Origin: Strongylocentrotus purpuratus
Lineage: Eukaryota > Echinodermata > Echinoidea > Camarodonta > Strongylocentrotidae
DNA: 64,000 bases
Assembly: GCF_000002235.5 (NCBI RefSeq)
Contig: NW_022145559.1
Location: 798,501-862,500 of the forward strand
Reading direction: 5' to 3'
Made by a program: the position numbers and the translations under genes. The notes below the pieces were generated by a model. The model ran no database searches. It was not told the origin of the DNA and saw only the letters and a program-made list of their open reading frames with translations. Positions 37,124 to 47,345 of this stretch are shown here, piece by piece. Positions within the stretch are counted from its first letter, which is position 1, and each line of letters opens with the position of its first letter.

Positions 37124-37474
37124 TGTAGTGACGGAGCGGAATATAACTTACTGGGCCTAAATCTTAACTATAATTACATAGACGACTATAATAAGGATTT
37201 ATCCTACCATAGGCTGTATACTATACTGCTTGAAGTCTGTCTCAAGAAGCGCTTGAAGTGTTGCTCGTTGAGTGGAGCTCCACCGTCGCTAGTAGACCGA
37301 AGAGACAGAAGAGACGGGCAATCAACAGTGTTTGTCGCGTGCAGTCTCAGGTTCAATCTAACGTTCCCAGTGATAAGCACGCCCGCGGAAACTACCGCGG
37401 GTGTCGCCTAATGGAATGCGGGACTTACGCGCATATGCCGCCAGAGCCGTAGTGGCTCAGGCTGAATCACTACA
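37124..37474 (-). repeat. 3' LTR of the element
   Basis: 351 bp, TG...CA ended. Contains a small palindrome, CCGCGGAAACTACCGCGG, also in the other LTR. Confidence 0.92.
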
Positions 37475-37842
37475 TTATTCCCCACTTAATGAGTTTGAAG
37501 CCTACTTCTAACTAAAACTAAACTAAAACTAACTTAAAACTACTCCCGTACCGCAGTGCGGGGTCACGCCGTTCCCGCTGGTGGATGGGTCAAGGACCCT
37601 CCTTGCCAGCACCAGTGAAGTCTTGGTCTTTCCAGGGGGCGGGCGCCTTTATCATACCTTACAACGTACTGTATTCCAAACTTTGGTACGGGAAATATTA
37701 TTTAAAGTACAGGTAAAATGCACTGTAAAATGTAAAATGCACTGTATTCCACAATTTGGTATATTTAAGTACTAAATAGGATTCAAGTCCCGGAAATGTC
37801 CCAGGGATCAAGAACAGAAAGAAACAGAAATATACCAGTTAA

Positions 37843-38016
37843 CCCTTACCGTGCCGGTGTCACGTGTAAATGACAAAGAATAGCAGTCCTGGCACGGGCG
37901 TAAGGGATTAACCGGGGCATTACAGGCATAAAGAAACAGAAATATACCAGTTAACCCTTACCGTGCCGATTATACATAATGACAAATTGCAAAACTTCTT
38001 GGCACGGGCATAAGGG
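37843..38016. mobile_element. Two tiny TTAA-flanked palindromic elements in a 112-bp tandem duplication
   Basis: At 37843-37906 and 37955-38016, CCCTTACCGTGCC and GGCACGGGC(G/A)TAAGGG form inverted pairs next to TTAA. Both lie in the 3' part of the LTR element. The ends resemble those of the piggyBac-like element at 56995-57562. Confidence 0.65.
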
Positions 38017-39049
38017 ATTAACCGGGGCATTACATTAAATTCCCAAGGTGACCGAGCATGAAAGTGTGAGTGATCAACATAAACGATGAATGGCAATAAG
38101 TGTGCAGAAAAGGGGAAGAGCCCCATGGCTCCCCATTCCCCAAGTGCAGTTTGGATGGTACAGTGTCCAGAAACTGGGCAATCCCACATGAGAGCCAAAC
38201 GGCTCCCTACAGGCAGTCCAAACGGTGCATATAGGAAGTATTAGAATGATAAAAGCAGATCACTGAAATCAGATGGAAAATGATATAGAAGGTGAAAACA
38301 CTTCAACAAAATAAGATTACATTTCCTGGGCCACTCGGCACCCGGGGGCACAATAGCCACTACCGGCAAGTTCCTGATAACATTCAGGGCACCCAGGCCC
38401 AAAACACCATCAAGCAAATCCAAAAGGCTCTTGTTGATCCAGAGGAATTACTCCAGAGGAATTACTCCCCCAAAACATGATCACATTCTGACTTATTATT
38501 GGAACCACGTAGTGTCACTTGGGAGATATCAAAAGCCGGCCATTTTATGGCCTCGAACACACATGAGTGCTCTGTCTCCCTGTGGAAAGAATGCTTCCTA
38601 GTCAGCTCTTAAAGCGGAGCAGCTAATTCAGCATAGATAACTCCGCTAACCGAAGCAGAAACTTTTCAGTTTTATTTAATTGTTATCTATTCAGTTTAAA
38701 AACATCAACACTTAAAGTTCAGGAACTCAGAATGGACGATTTACAATGAAATTAAACAGTGTAAACAAAAGTGAACTAAAATATATATATTTAAGACAAA
38801 CATGTTATTTCCCAGGAACAGGAACCGGCACCATGTCCTCGCGGACGAGCCGTTGTGAATGGCTTTAATAATGAACCATAATATATATACTTAACATGTT
38901 ATTTCCCCCGATCAAACACGATCCGAGGAATCCAAAATGGGAGCCTGTGGGTGGGCTGGAAAAGGGAAAGGTCCTTACTCTGGAGCCCTGGACTTCCAAC
39001 AACCTTACATCCTACCCGCTTCCCACTAGAAGGAGGCACCACGGCCGTC

Positions 39050-39265
39050 CTAGCGACTACCTGGACAAAGGGACCGACCGAAGAGTCAGGCGGGTCACTA
39101 ACATTATTTACCTTGACAAAGGGACCGACCGAAGAGTCAGGCGGGTCACTAACATTAACTACCTTGTCCAAGGGACCGACCGAAGAGTCAGGCGGGTCAC
39201 TAACATTAACTACCTTGTCCAAGGGACCGACCGAAGAGTCAGGCGGGTCACTAACTACATTAACT
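39050..39265 (-). repeat. 51-bp tandem repeat after gag
   Basis: Four copies of a unit containing GGGACCGACCGAAGAGTCAG. The repeat length is a multiple of three, so it would give a 17-residue protein repeat (SDPPDSSVGP core) on the minus strand. Confidence 0.85.
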
Positions 39266-39275
39266 ACCCCAGTAT

Positions 39276-40979
39276 TTACCGATTGTAGGCCTCTCGGTTT
39301 CCAGATCGGAGATCGGCCTCGCTCTCCGACCCCTCCAGGTTTTCCGGAACACCAGTAGCCACGGGAGATAGAGGGCGGGCATTGGAAAGCATAGAAAACT
39401 CCAAAGACTTAACAGTCTTCAGTATTTCTTCTAGCATACAATCGGTATTGTACGCATGCGTCTTAAGACTGGCGACTTCCTCTTTTAAATAGCCAATGTC
39501 ATTCCTGGCCTGAACTTCAAAAGGCGTTGTGACCTTCCCCCGGTCCTCCACAGGAGCCGGACGGGGAACATCTTGACCTTTGGAAACTGTTGGGGAATGA
39601 TTTAGGGGATGGGGTTGCCTATGATGATAAATTACCGTATCATACCTGTCCACCTCCTGATCGTACATGCAAGTCTGCTGCACCTGCTGCCGAGAAGCCG
39701 AATACGTACGGCGAGCCTCGCTCCCATAAACAACACGTTGGGTATGTTGCGCCCACCTGATGGCTTCCAGGGCCTCCTCGACGGACTTCGGGCGCGTATT
39801 GAGAGCTGTTAAACCCGCCGCCTTATCTGTACAACCCTGGCATAACTGCAATACCATTTGAGTGCTGTCACCCCGTTGGTCCCACCCAAAAGCTTCAAAG
39901 GACAAAGCTTGGAGCCGATCGGACCACCCAAGAAGAGACTCCTCCGGGAGTTGGCGAGCCGTTCGAAATTCGGCTATGGCCTCCTCCGGAAATCGGGTAG
40001 CCCCAAACCGACGCCCCATCGCTGTTAACATATGGTAATAAGAATTAGCGCCCATATCCCTAAGGTTCGAAAAACAATCTGAGGCCGACCCCTCCAAACA
40101 CCAGCCTAGCGCATCCAAACACTCGCTTGGACTCCACTGACACGATACAGCATAACTGGTGAACTTCCTGAGAAAGGAATGCCAACTTGTTCGCCCATCG
40201 TAATTAAGTGACCTCGGCAGACGGGGGGGCCAATCCCGGCGCCCCTGCGACCGGTACTCTCCCTGACCCACAGGTGAGGATTCCCTGGGAGGATACTGAA
40301 TGTCAGGTCGGGATTCCCCAGAAGGGGGATATACATAATCCCTACGTGGGGGTTCCCTGGAAAGCGGACCACAATTACTAGAAGGGGATTCTCTAGACGG
40401 GGGATAATAATAATCCCTACGGGGGGGTTCCCTGGAAGATGGACCATGATTATTAGGAGGGAAATCCCTAGAAGAGGGACAATCCCTACGTGGGGGTTCC
40501 CTGGAGGGTACACTGCTATCATCCCTAAGCCGATAGTCGGCGGAGGGCCCGGCTGGGGAGGGCGCAGACCCGGATATAGGCCCAGCTGGGCCTTCACCCG
40601 AAAATGGGGGGTACACTGTATGCCCATAAGGAACGGGACCCGGACTCTGGACAGACTGGGTTTGTGCAGTCAAGGTTTGCCCAGTCCCCTCCCCCACCCC
40701 CTGTGCCTGCTCAGCCTGATCCACCCGATAAGGCTCAAAATCAAATAAATGTACCAGCTCCTTGGCTTCATGGAGACGGGGACACTGCAAAAATAACTCC
40801 TCAGTTAAACTCCCACATTGCTCCCTCCAACTAAAAATCTTGTGGGACTTAGTTCTATCCACAACGGCCAGTAAAGCCTCCTCAGTCCCATAATTCACTT
40901 TAACCCTCTCCGAGGTCATAACCGGCTTCAAATCAGCAACGATTATATAACCAAATGATAAAATTAAATACACATACAA
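39276..40979 (-). CDS. gag-like frame of the LTR element
   Basis: 567 codons, with a likelier start at the Met 20 codons in (40919). Order of parts: an acidic N-terminal region; a proline-rich part with several SREPPRRD-type repeats (about residues 155-235); a capsid-like region (about 240-420) with NYDGRTSWHSFLRKF and the Ty3/Gypsy-style spacing of aromatic and Gln/Glu-rich helices; and a short predicted coiled-coil near the end. No zinc knuckle recognised. Family assignment rests on pattern only. It lies in the minus orientation between the LTRs. Confidence 0.75.
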   Translation of the reverse strand: MYVYLILSFGYIIVADLKPVMTSERVKVNYGTEEALLAVVDRTKSHKIFSWREQCGSLTEELFLQCPRLHEAKELVHLFDFEPYRVDQAEQAQGVGEGTGQTLTAQTQSVQSPGPVPYGHTVYPPFSGEGPAGPISGSAPSPAGPSADYRLRDDSSVPSREPPRRDCPSSRDFPPNNHGPSSREPPRRDYYYPPSRESPSSNCGPLSREPPRRDYVYPPSGESRPDIQYPPRESSPVGQGEYRSQGRRDWPPRLPRSLNYDGRTSWHSFLRKFTSYAVSCQWSPSECLDALGWCLEGSASDCFSNLRDMGANSYYHMLTAMGRRFGATRFPEEAIAEFRTARQLPEESLLGWSDRLQALSFEAFGWDQRGDSTQMVLQLCQGCTDKAAGLTALNTRPKSVEEALEAIRWAQHTQRVVYGSEARRTYSASRQQVQQTCMYDQEVDRYDTVIYHHRQPHPLNHSPTVSKGQDVPRPAPVEDRGKVTTPFEVQARNDIGYLKEEVASLKTHAYNTDCMLEEILKTVKSLEFSMLSNARPLSPVATGVPENLEGSESEADLRSGNREAYNR

Positions 40980-41067
40980 TCTTTCCTTCTTGCTTACTTA
41001 ATAATACCCTACTTAGTTTCCTAATAGCTTACTAAGTGCCTGACAGGTAAATACTGAAACCCTAAAC

Positions 41068-41918
41068 CTCACTGAAAAACACCGCGGAATTATCTCCACG
41101 GTGAACAGCTTCAGCGAGCGGGCCAAAACTAAACCCTACTAAGTAACACTAAAGGACTACACTTAAACCGGCAATATACCTCACCGAAAAACACCGCGGA
41201 ACTATCTCCACGGTATAATGCTCGGCGAGATGGCCGTACAATATTAGTAATGATGAAATGAAGATGAAATTAAATACCACCCACGATTTAACCCAAAATC
41301 CACAGATATCCAAAACAAGACTGACAGTCAAAAATCCCACTTAGGTACCTACCCAATCCTTCCTTCTTGCTTACTTACTAACGTACGTAGTTCCTTCAAG
41401 GAAAATACTTCTTGCTTAGACTACTTAGTTTCTTAAAGGAAAATACTTGCTTACTTAGTTTCTTACTTAGTTTCTTACAGGAAAGACCTATTGCCTACTT
41501 AAAAAGTAAGAACTTACTTAGTTTCTTTCCAAAATCTTACTTAGTTTCTTTCATAATCTTACTTAGTTTCTTACTAAAAAATTCCTACTTAAACAACCCT
41601 ATACCCATAGTATACCTCACCGAAAAAACACCGCGGAATTATCTCCACGGTAATAATACTTCGGCGAGAGGGTTGAAACTAATTTAATTATACTCCTACT
41701 CACTAATTCTACTCCTACTTAAACAACCCTATACCCATAGTATACCTCACCGAAAAAACACCGTGGAATTATCTCCACGGTAATAATACTTCGGCAAGAG
41801 GGTTGAAACTAGTCTAAATAGAGCCTACCCCTACTTACTAAGTTCTACTTAACCGACCCTATACCTCACCGAAAAAGAACACCGTGGAATTATCTCCACA
41901 GTATAAAACTCTGGCGAG
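41068..41918 (-). ncRNA. Five copies of a two-tier RNA hairpin in the LTR-element leader
   Basis: Copies at 41068-41118, 41180-41229, 41616-41668, 41746-41798 and 41865-41918. On the minus strand each reads CTCGCCGAA (outer 5'), ACCGTGGA (inner 5'), TCCGCGGT (inner 3'), TTCGGTGAG (outer 3'). Differences between copies keep the pairing: an outer T-A pair in the first copy is C-G in others, and inner U-G becomes U-A. Several pairs are G-U only when read as minus-strand RNA, the gag sense. Function unknown; a packaging or translation signal is a guess. Confidence 0.7.
41340..41580 (-). repeat. Short TTACTTAGTTTCTT repeats in the leader
   Basis: The word recurs at least five times, giving purine-rich AAGAAACTAAGTAA on the transcribed strand. 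Lies between hairpin copies 2 and 3. Confidence 0.75.
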
Positions 41919-42004
41919 AGGATCAAAACTACGAGCACGACAAAAAACGGCTGTACAACTAGTCTAGTGAGTAGAAAAAAAAACGAGCAAATTCAAGTAC
42001 AAAA

Positions 42005-42425
42005 ACTGACCGAAACCGATGTCAAAATCGAAATACGGCCGTAAAAATACCAACGAGTCCCTAAAAAACTATCCTACAACCCTAAGTAGACAAGAAATGA
42101 AAAAATATGAGCTTATAAGGCCCTACGAAAAAAGTTTCAAAAATAAAAAATCCCTTCAACACACGAGTCAACGTATCCAAGATGGCGGCTCGGACATGTG
42201 TGCGACCACAAAAAATTATCCCCAAAACACCGAAATGAGTACCCAAAAATCGGAATACAGCACTGAAAATACTCTACGAGTCCCTAAAATACTAATCTAC
42301 AGCACTAATCAACTACAAATGGGGAATAAACAAGCTTACAAGGCCCTACGAATGAAATTACAAAAATAGAAAATCCCTTCAACACACGAGTGAACGCCGA
42401 CAAGATGGCGGCTCAAAAACGTGCG
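42005..42425 (-). repeat. Two ~220-bp tandem repeats next to the 5' LTR
   Basis: CAAGATGGCGGCTC occurs at about 42178 and 42399, with similar flanking text (CAACACACGAGT, AGGCCCTACGAA) in both. Confidence 0.75.
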
Positions 42426-42479
42426 CGATAAAAAAACTAGCCCGAACAGGTTCGGAAAAAAAATTAGCGATTACGCCAT

Positions 42480-42830
42480 TGTAGTGAAGGAGCGGAATAT
42501 AACTTACTGGGCCTAAATCTTAACTATAATTACATAGACGACTATAATAAGGATTTATCCTACCATAGGCTGTATACTATACTGCTTGAAGTCTGTCTCA
42601 AGAAGCGCTTGAAGTGTTGCTCGTTGAGTGGAGCTCCACCGTCGCTAGTAGACCGAAGAGACAGAAGAGACGGGCAATCAACAGTGTTTGTCGCGTGCAG
42701 TCTCAGGTTCAATCTAACGTTCCCAGTGATAAGCACGCCCGCGGAAACTACCGCGGGTGTCGCCTAATGGAATGCGGGACTTACGCGCATATGCCGCCAG
42801 AGCCGTAGTGGCTCAGGCTGAATCACTACA
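42480..42830 (-). repeat. 5' LTR of the element
   Basis: 351 bp, matching the other LTR except for one base noticed near its plus-strand start. Confidence 0.92.
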
Positions 42831-43020
42831 AAATATTATTGCCCGATCTGAAAAGTCAATGGGATTTTTTGTGTAATTTGCAGGTCAATACGGTTATACA
42901 GTAAACCAATGAACAAATATTATTGCCCGATCTGAAAAGTCAATGGGATTTTTTGTGTAATTTGCAGGTCAATACGGTTATACAGTAAACCAATGAACAC
43001 ATATTATTGCCCGATCGGTT

Positions 43021-43731
43021 TGGGCGATATAGACTAGGGTCTATGTCGTATTGCCCAGAAGGCAGTCAATATTACTTAGATCTAAATATCTTTTAAAGAC
43101 GTATAATTTGGGGTTCTCGCACTCCAGGAAAGCATAGAGAGTCATATTAACTCCAGGAAGCTCCCATGCCGAAGGCATCAGAGCTTCAGTAGATCAACCA
43201 TGGGGTTATTAAAACGGCCGATTAGGTCTAGGTGATTGTCTTTGAATCTGCAAAGGGAGTAGACTATTTTGACTTAATAGGTTGCTCTACTCCTCTGAGC
43301 ATCGGGAGATTACTTGAAATTATAATTTGAACTTTGAAGAAGTCTTCGATGGGAATAAGAGGGTTATTCTGAGTCCTACCCCAACGATTCTGTCATGTTG
43401 CAGTGTCAATTCAAAATGACGAAAAGAAGGTACACATGTGCGGAAGCGGCGCAGCTAATATGAATATTCATGCTATACAGAGCGCCGGTTGTTCAAAATT
43501 GCTGAATATGCACGACTCGAACAAACAGAGCAGTGAATGTAAATACCCACGACCCTTCTCAATTCAACCTCGTGCATATTCAGCAATTTAGATGTTTGGT
43601 CCAGGATTGGAGTCAAGAATTTGTAAGAAATTGATGCGGATGAACTGTCACCGAATCATGCGTCCTACAACCACTGCAACCAAATAATAAAATGTTCAAA
43701 TACCATGTTTTTGTTTGTTTTTCTCCTTCAG
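43021..43731. other. Flank upstream of SLC22A15-like gene
   Basis: Contains a foldback with 20-bp arms (AAATTGCTGAATATGCACGA near 43497 and its inverse near 43570-43591). A promoter was not identified; the gene's 5' UTR exon may be here or further left. Confidence 0.4.
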
Positions 43732-43801
43732 ATTGAAGATGGGTTTTGATGATGCTATGAAAGCTGTAGGAGAGTTTGGTTACACTCAGAAAATACAACA
43801 A
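43732..43801 (+). CDS. SLC22A15: SLC22A15-like coding exon 1
   Basis: The acceptor AG is at 43730-43731 and the ATG at 43739. Residues 1-21 read [20 protein letters not shown] and one more, matching the N-terminal MEVEEAFQAVGEMGIYQ of human SLC22A15. Donor GTAAGT at 43802, phase 0. Confidence 0.88.
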
Positions 43802-46800
43802 GTAAGTTGACCACTTATCATTCTGGAATGGAATGCCATTTTGCAAAATAGCCTCAAGAAAAACCAAGTAAAAATGCTGAAATATAATCATGGTATTGGT
43901 ATGATAGTTGATACTATCTTCTTTCATTTGATAGGCTGCCCACAAAATGTGATCATGGATGAGAAAAGCACTGGCCATTTTTAAAGGAAAAAAACACCAT
44001 GCCAAAATTTCCATTGCCCAAGTTTAGGATGATTGATGTTCAGGAGTTAGTGTAATTATGAGTACCTGTAAGGGCATTTATTAATGTGAGTGCTAGTCAG
44101 GACAATTCTGGTTTTAACCAATCTTTGCGTTGAACAATGCATTATTCAAAACTTTGGCAGGGCAAATTTAAAATGTAAAAATACTGGTGTTTAGCTCTCT
44201 GTGGCAATTTATTGATGAAGGTGTCAAATAAAAGAATACATGATAGGCAGCTATTAGTTAGATTGAATGATTGGAACTGGTTCAAAATACATATCAGGTT
44301 ATTATCAGGTTACTGGACAATAGAAAGCGTGTATTTCCCATACCACCATTTGTGGTTAATTTGTAATGACTATGACCAATGAATAAGAGTAGGGGAAGTG
44401 TATGAAGTGACATCTTTAGTCATGCATTGTGAAAGTAGATTTTCTTGTTCAGTCATGAATGTGATTTACATTCCACCTGTTCCTCTGAGGGCTTGCATGC
44501 CTCCGTTCAACAGTGAACCCTGCCTGGCCTATCTACAAGTAGGGAACCATTTCTTTCCTCTTTTCCTTGCTTCTCATTTCCTTCTCTTTCTCTATTATTT
44601 CTAAGATAATTGAATAATTATGTTAACTTTGTATATGCTGTGATTTTTGTATGGCCAAAGAAATAATAATAGTAATAATAATTAATTTCCTGACACTCCT
44701 GGCGACGGATAGTCAACTTGTCCGAAACGTCGAGCCACTCCTGCCACCCATCCTCTCCAAGCGCTATAGTTCTCCTTAGAATTATAAGCTAAGAAAGATA
44801 ACCAACAGTTTTTTCAAGACTACACCAACAGTCCTTTTCAGGACTACACCCTCAAGAAAGATTCCAGAGCGTCCTTTCTCAGGACTCCTCAATCCTTCCT
44901 CTCTCTCACATGGTGCATCCACAAGCCTACTGTATAATAATTAATCTGTTTCTGTTATTGTTTTGTCAGGTGATCTTGAACTCGATCCAGCTGTTTGGTG
45001 CGATGCACATGTTATCCCTAGTGTTCGTAGGACGAGAGCCGAGCACGGTGATGTGTGGAGATAAGCTGTCAGTCTATGATGATGTATGTCACATGAAACC
45101 ACCCTGTGACAATTACAAGTATGGTGATGAGTTCACTTCAATCGCTACAAAGGTAAACACACATAGATCAGGGCAAGTCTACATTATTTAATCTTTTGAT
45201 GTCCCATATGCTACTAAGTACCGTCACAAACCTGCTTTAGTGACAACCTGTCTACAAAGACCACCTGTCAACAACAAGCTTATTTTTTGTTTCCCTTGGG
45301 CGGTCCCTGTAGACAGTTTTGCCTGTATTATGAATCGTGAGCACCTGAGCGTAAATGAAGAAAGTAACATTTAACTTGATTTGTCATAGCAGGAAAGTTA
45401 GAGTGGATTTATCAAATAAATACAGTCATCAGTTATACCAAAATCTCAGTTGGGCTTGGCAACATAGGAGACAACATACCGTAGACCTGCTCATGATTAT
45501 TCAAGTGTCGATCATAAATGATTTCTGAAGGTAGGGATTTCTACATTTAGCCATCAGTATAGCACCTGGCATTTTGTGGCTTTGTGGCTAACCGTAAAAT
45601 GCCAATCGCTATATACTGCGGTGTAAATTATGTAAAAAATCCATAAACTTGTACACATCTACATGTATGTATGAATCTAATGATACGTAGATGTGGGCAG
45701 AGAAACAACACCTATCTATACTCTTTTCTTTGAGTACTTATCAAGACATGCCTGTGTTGTTTCCTTTTCATCAATGTTTCCTATGAATGATTTTGCCCAA
45801 TGCTTGTTTTTTGTTAGTAATCCTTTATTAAAAATGGAAACAGTTTGCACCATTCCTGTGATAAAGAGTGTTAAAACTGCTTTCTCTCTTTTTGGGGGGT
45901 AAAATTCACTTCAATTCAATTTAAGTAAGTTCAGTTCAGTTCCATTAACAGCAAGCTTTATTTCTCCAATGTTTTGTTCTGATTCATCCTGATCTTCCTC
46001 TTCAGACTATAATACTTAGAGACTGATATTTTAACTGAAGTTATTCTTGTCTTTATTCATTCATTCATAGTGGGACCTTGTATGTGAGAAGAGCCACAAG
46101 GTTGGTTTAGCTCAAAGCATCTTCATGGCCGGAGTACTGTTTGGGAACGTCCATTTTGGGTCATTCTCTGACCACTATGGCCGCTTAAGAATGACCTTGA
46201 TAGGTCTAGCATTGTTGAGTGTCCTAGGGACACTCAGTGCCATGGTCTGGACATTTGAACAATTTCTGGTTTTCAGGTATGTCTTCATCCTCTTTATAAA
46301 TATTTTTTCTTCTCTCTCTTTCTCTCTCTCCCTCTTCCCCTCTCTAACCCTTCTCTTTCTCTCTCCATTTCTACCTTTCTCTCTCCCTCTCTCTTTTACT
46401 TTCTCTCTCATTGATATGTAAATTATTCCTTTCCTCATCCCTATGGCCCGAATTCACAAAGGAGGTTTGTCGACAAACCTCCTTTTGTTTCGCCAAACCT
46501 CCTTTTGTTCTTTACAAACAAAGTTTGTAAAAAACGCATAAAAATGTGTCATATAACGTACGAAAACCAAGGTTATTTGACAAACCTCCTTTGTGAATTC
46601 GGGCCAATGTGTCTCCGAATAGTAGACTTGATTGACTGTGCATTGTAAGTGATCTGTATTATTGTAAATATATTACAAATTTGTTTGTTATTGGTCAATA
46701 AATAGCTTTTCATCAATCATACTTAGAAATGCCAGCTGTATTTGATATGCCTTAACAAAATTGTGGTGCGTAACATACATGTACTTGTGTTAATTGTCAG

Positions 46801-47312
46801 TATAAAATGTTAAAGCACTTACTATTATTGCCCAGACATATGATTGGTGCCTTAAAGTGAAAGAAAACGGCATTATTGAACATGTATATATACAATGTTA
46901 TTACATTTTCATTTCCTTCTGCTTCTCATCTTGTAGATTCTTAGTAGGTTACGGTGCAGGAGGAGTGATTCTATCTGTCTTTGTTCTACAAACAGAGAAT
47001 CTCAGCTCACATCATAGAGCACTCTCAGCTACTTGTTGTCCGTCTACATTTGCTCTTGGTGTTATGGTATGTCTAGGGAGAGTTTCACAAAGACTAAGAT
47101 CCACTTTAAGTTGGTCTTAACTATGGCATGCCATTGTTTGCTCTCGCCATTATGATCTTTAGATAATATTTGTTCTTTGATAATAAATTATCACAAATTT
47201 GTAACCATGATTGGTATATCCCTTGAGACACCAATGCCAGTAAAAGCGTGAGATAGAAAAGTGGCATGAATGGCCTGCCATAGTAAAATTTGATCTTAGT
47301 CTTTGTGAAACA

Positions 47313-47345
<33 letters not shown>

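Larger units (their letters stand above)
37124..42830 (-). mobile_element. LTR retrotransposon, Ty3/Gypsy-like gag, no pol seen
   Basis: LTRs 37124-37474 and 42480-42830, both 351 bp, start TGTAGTGA and end TCACTACA. I see one clear difference between them, so the insertion is young. A 4-bp target duplication, AAAT, flanks it. Transcription is on the minus strand: a TGG-starting primer-site candidate adjoins the right LTR, a purine tract (AGTGGGGAA) adjoins the left LTR, and the gag-like frame is 40979-39276. The remaining ~1.8 kb toward the 3' LTR shows no protease, reverse transcriptase or integrase. It therefore looks structurally whole but non-autonomous, like the gag-only (TR-GAG) elements known in plants. 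Confidence 0.88.
37038..43020. repeat. 84-bp tandem repeat split by the LTR element
   Basis: Units 42833-42916 and 42917-43000 are nearly identical, a partial follows, and one more unit (37038-37123) lies left of the LTR element. The word GTCAATACGGTTATACAGTA is common to all. Confidence 0.9.

Noticed and set aside
37258-37452. Identical 64-codon frames in both LTRs
   Set aside because: Identity follows from LTR identity; no conserved domain seen.
42019-42369. 116-codon plus-strand frame
   Set aside because: Lies antisense to the leader of the LTR element and spans its tandem repeats; composition is Lys/Asn-rich with no motif.
44695-44745. GTCCGAAACGTCGAG with a short stem before it, resembling a hammerhead ribozyme core
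   Set aside because: The required CUGANGA box reads CTGGCGA and the third stem does not form; too few matches to claim.
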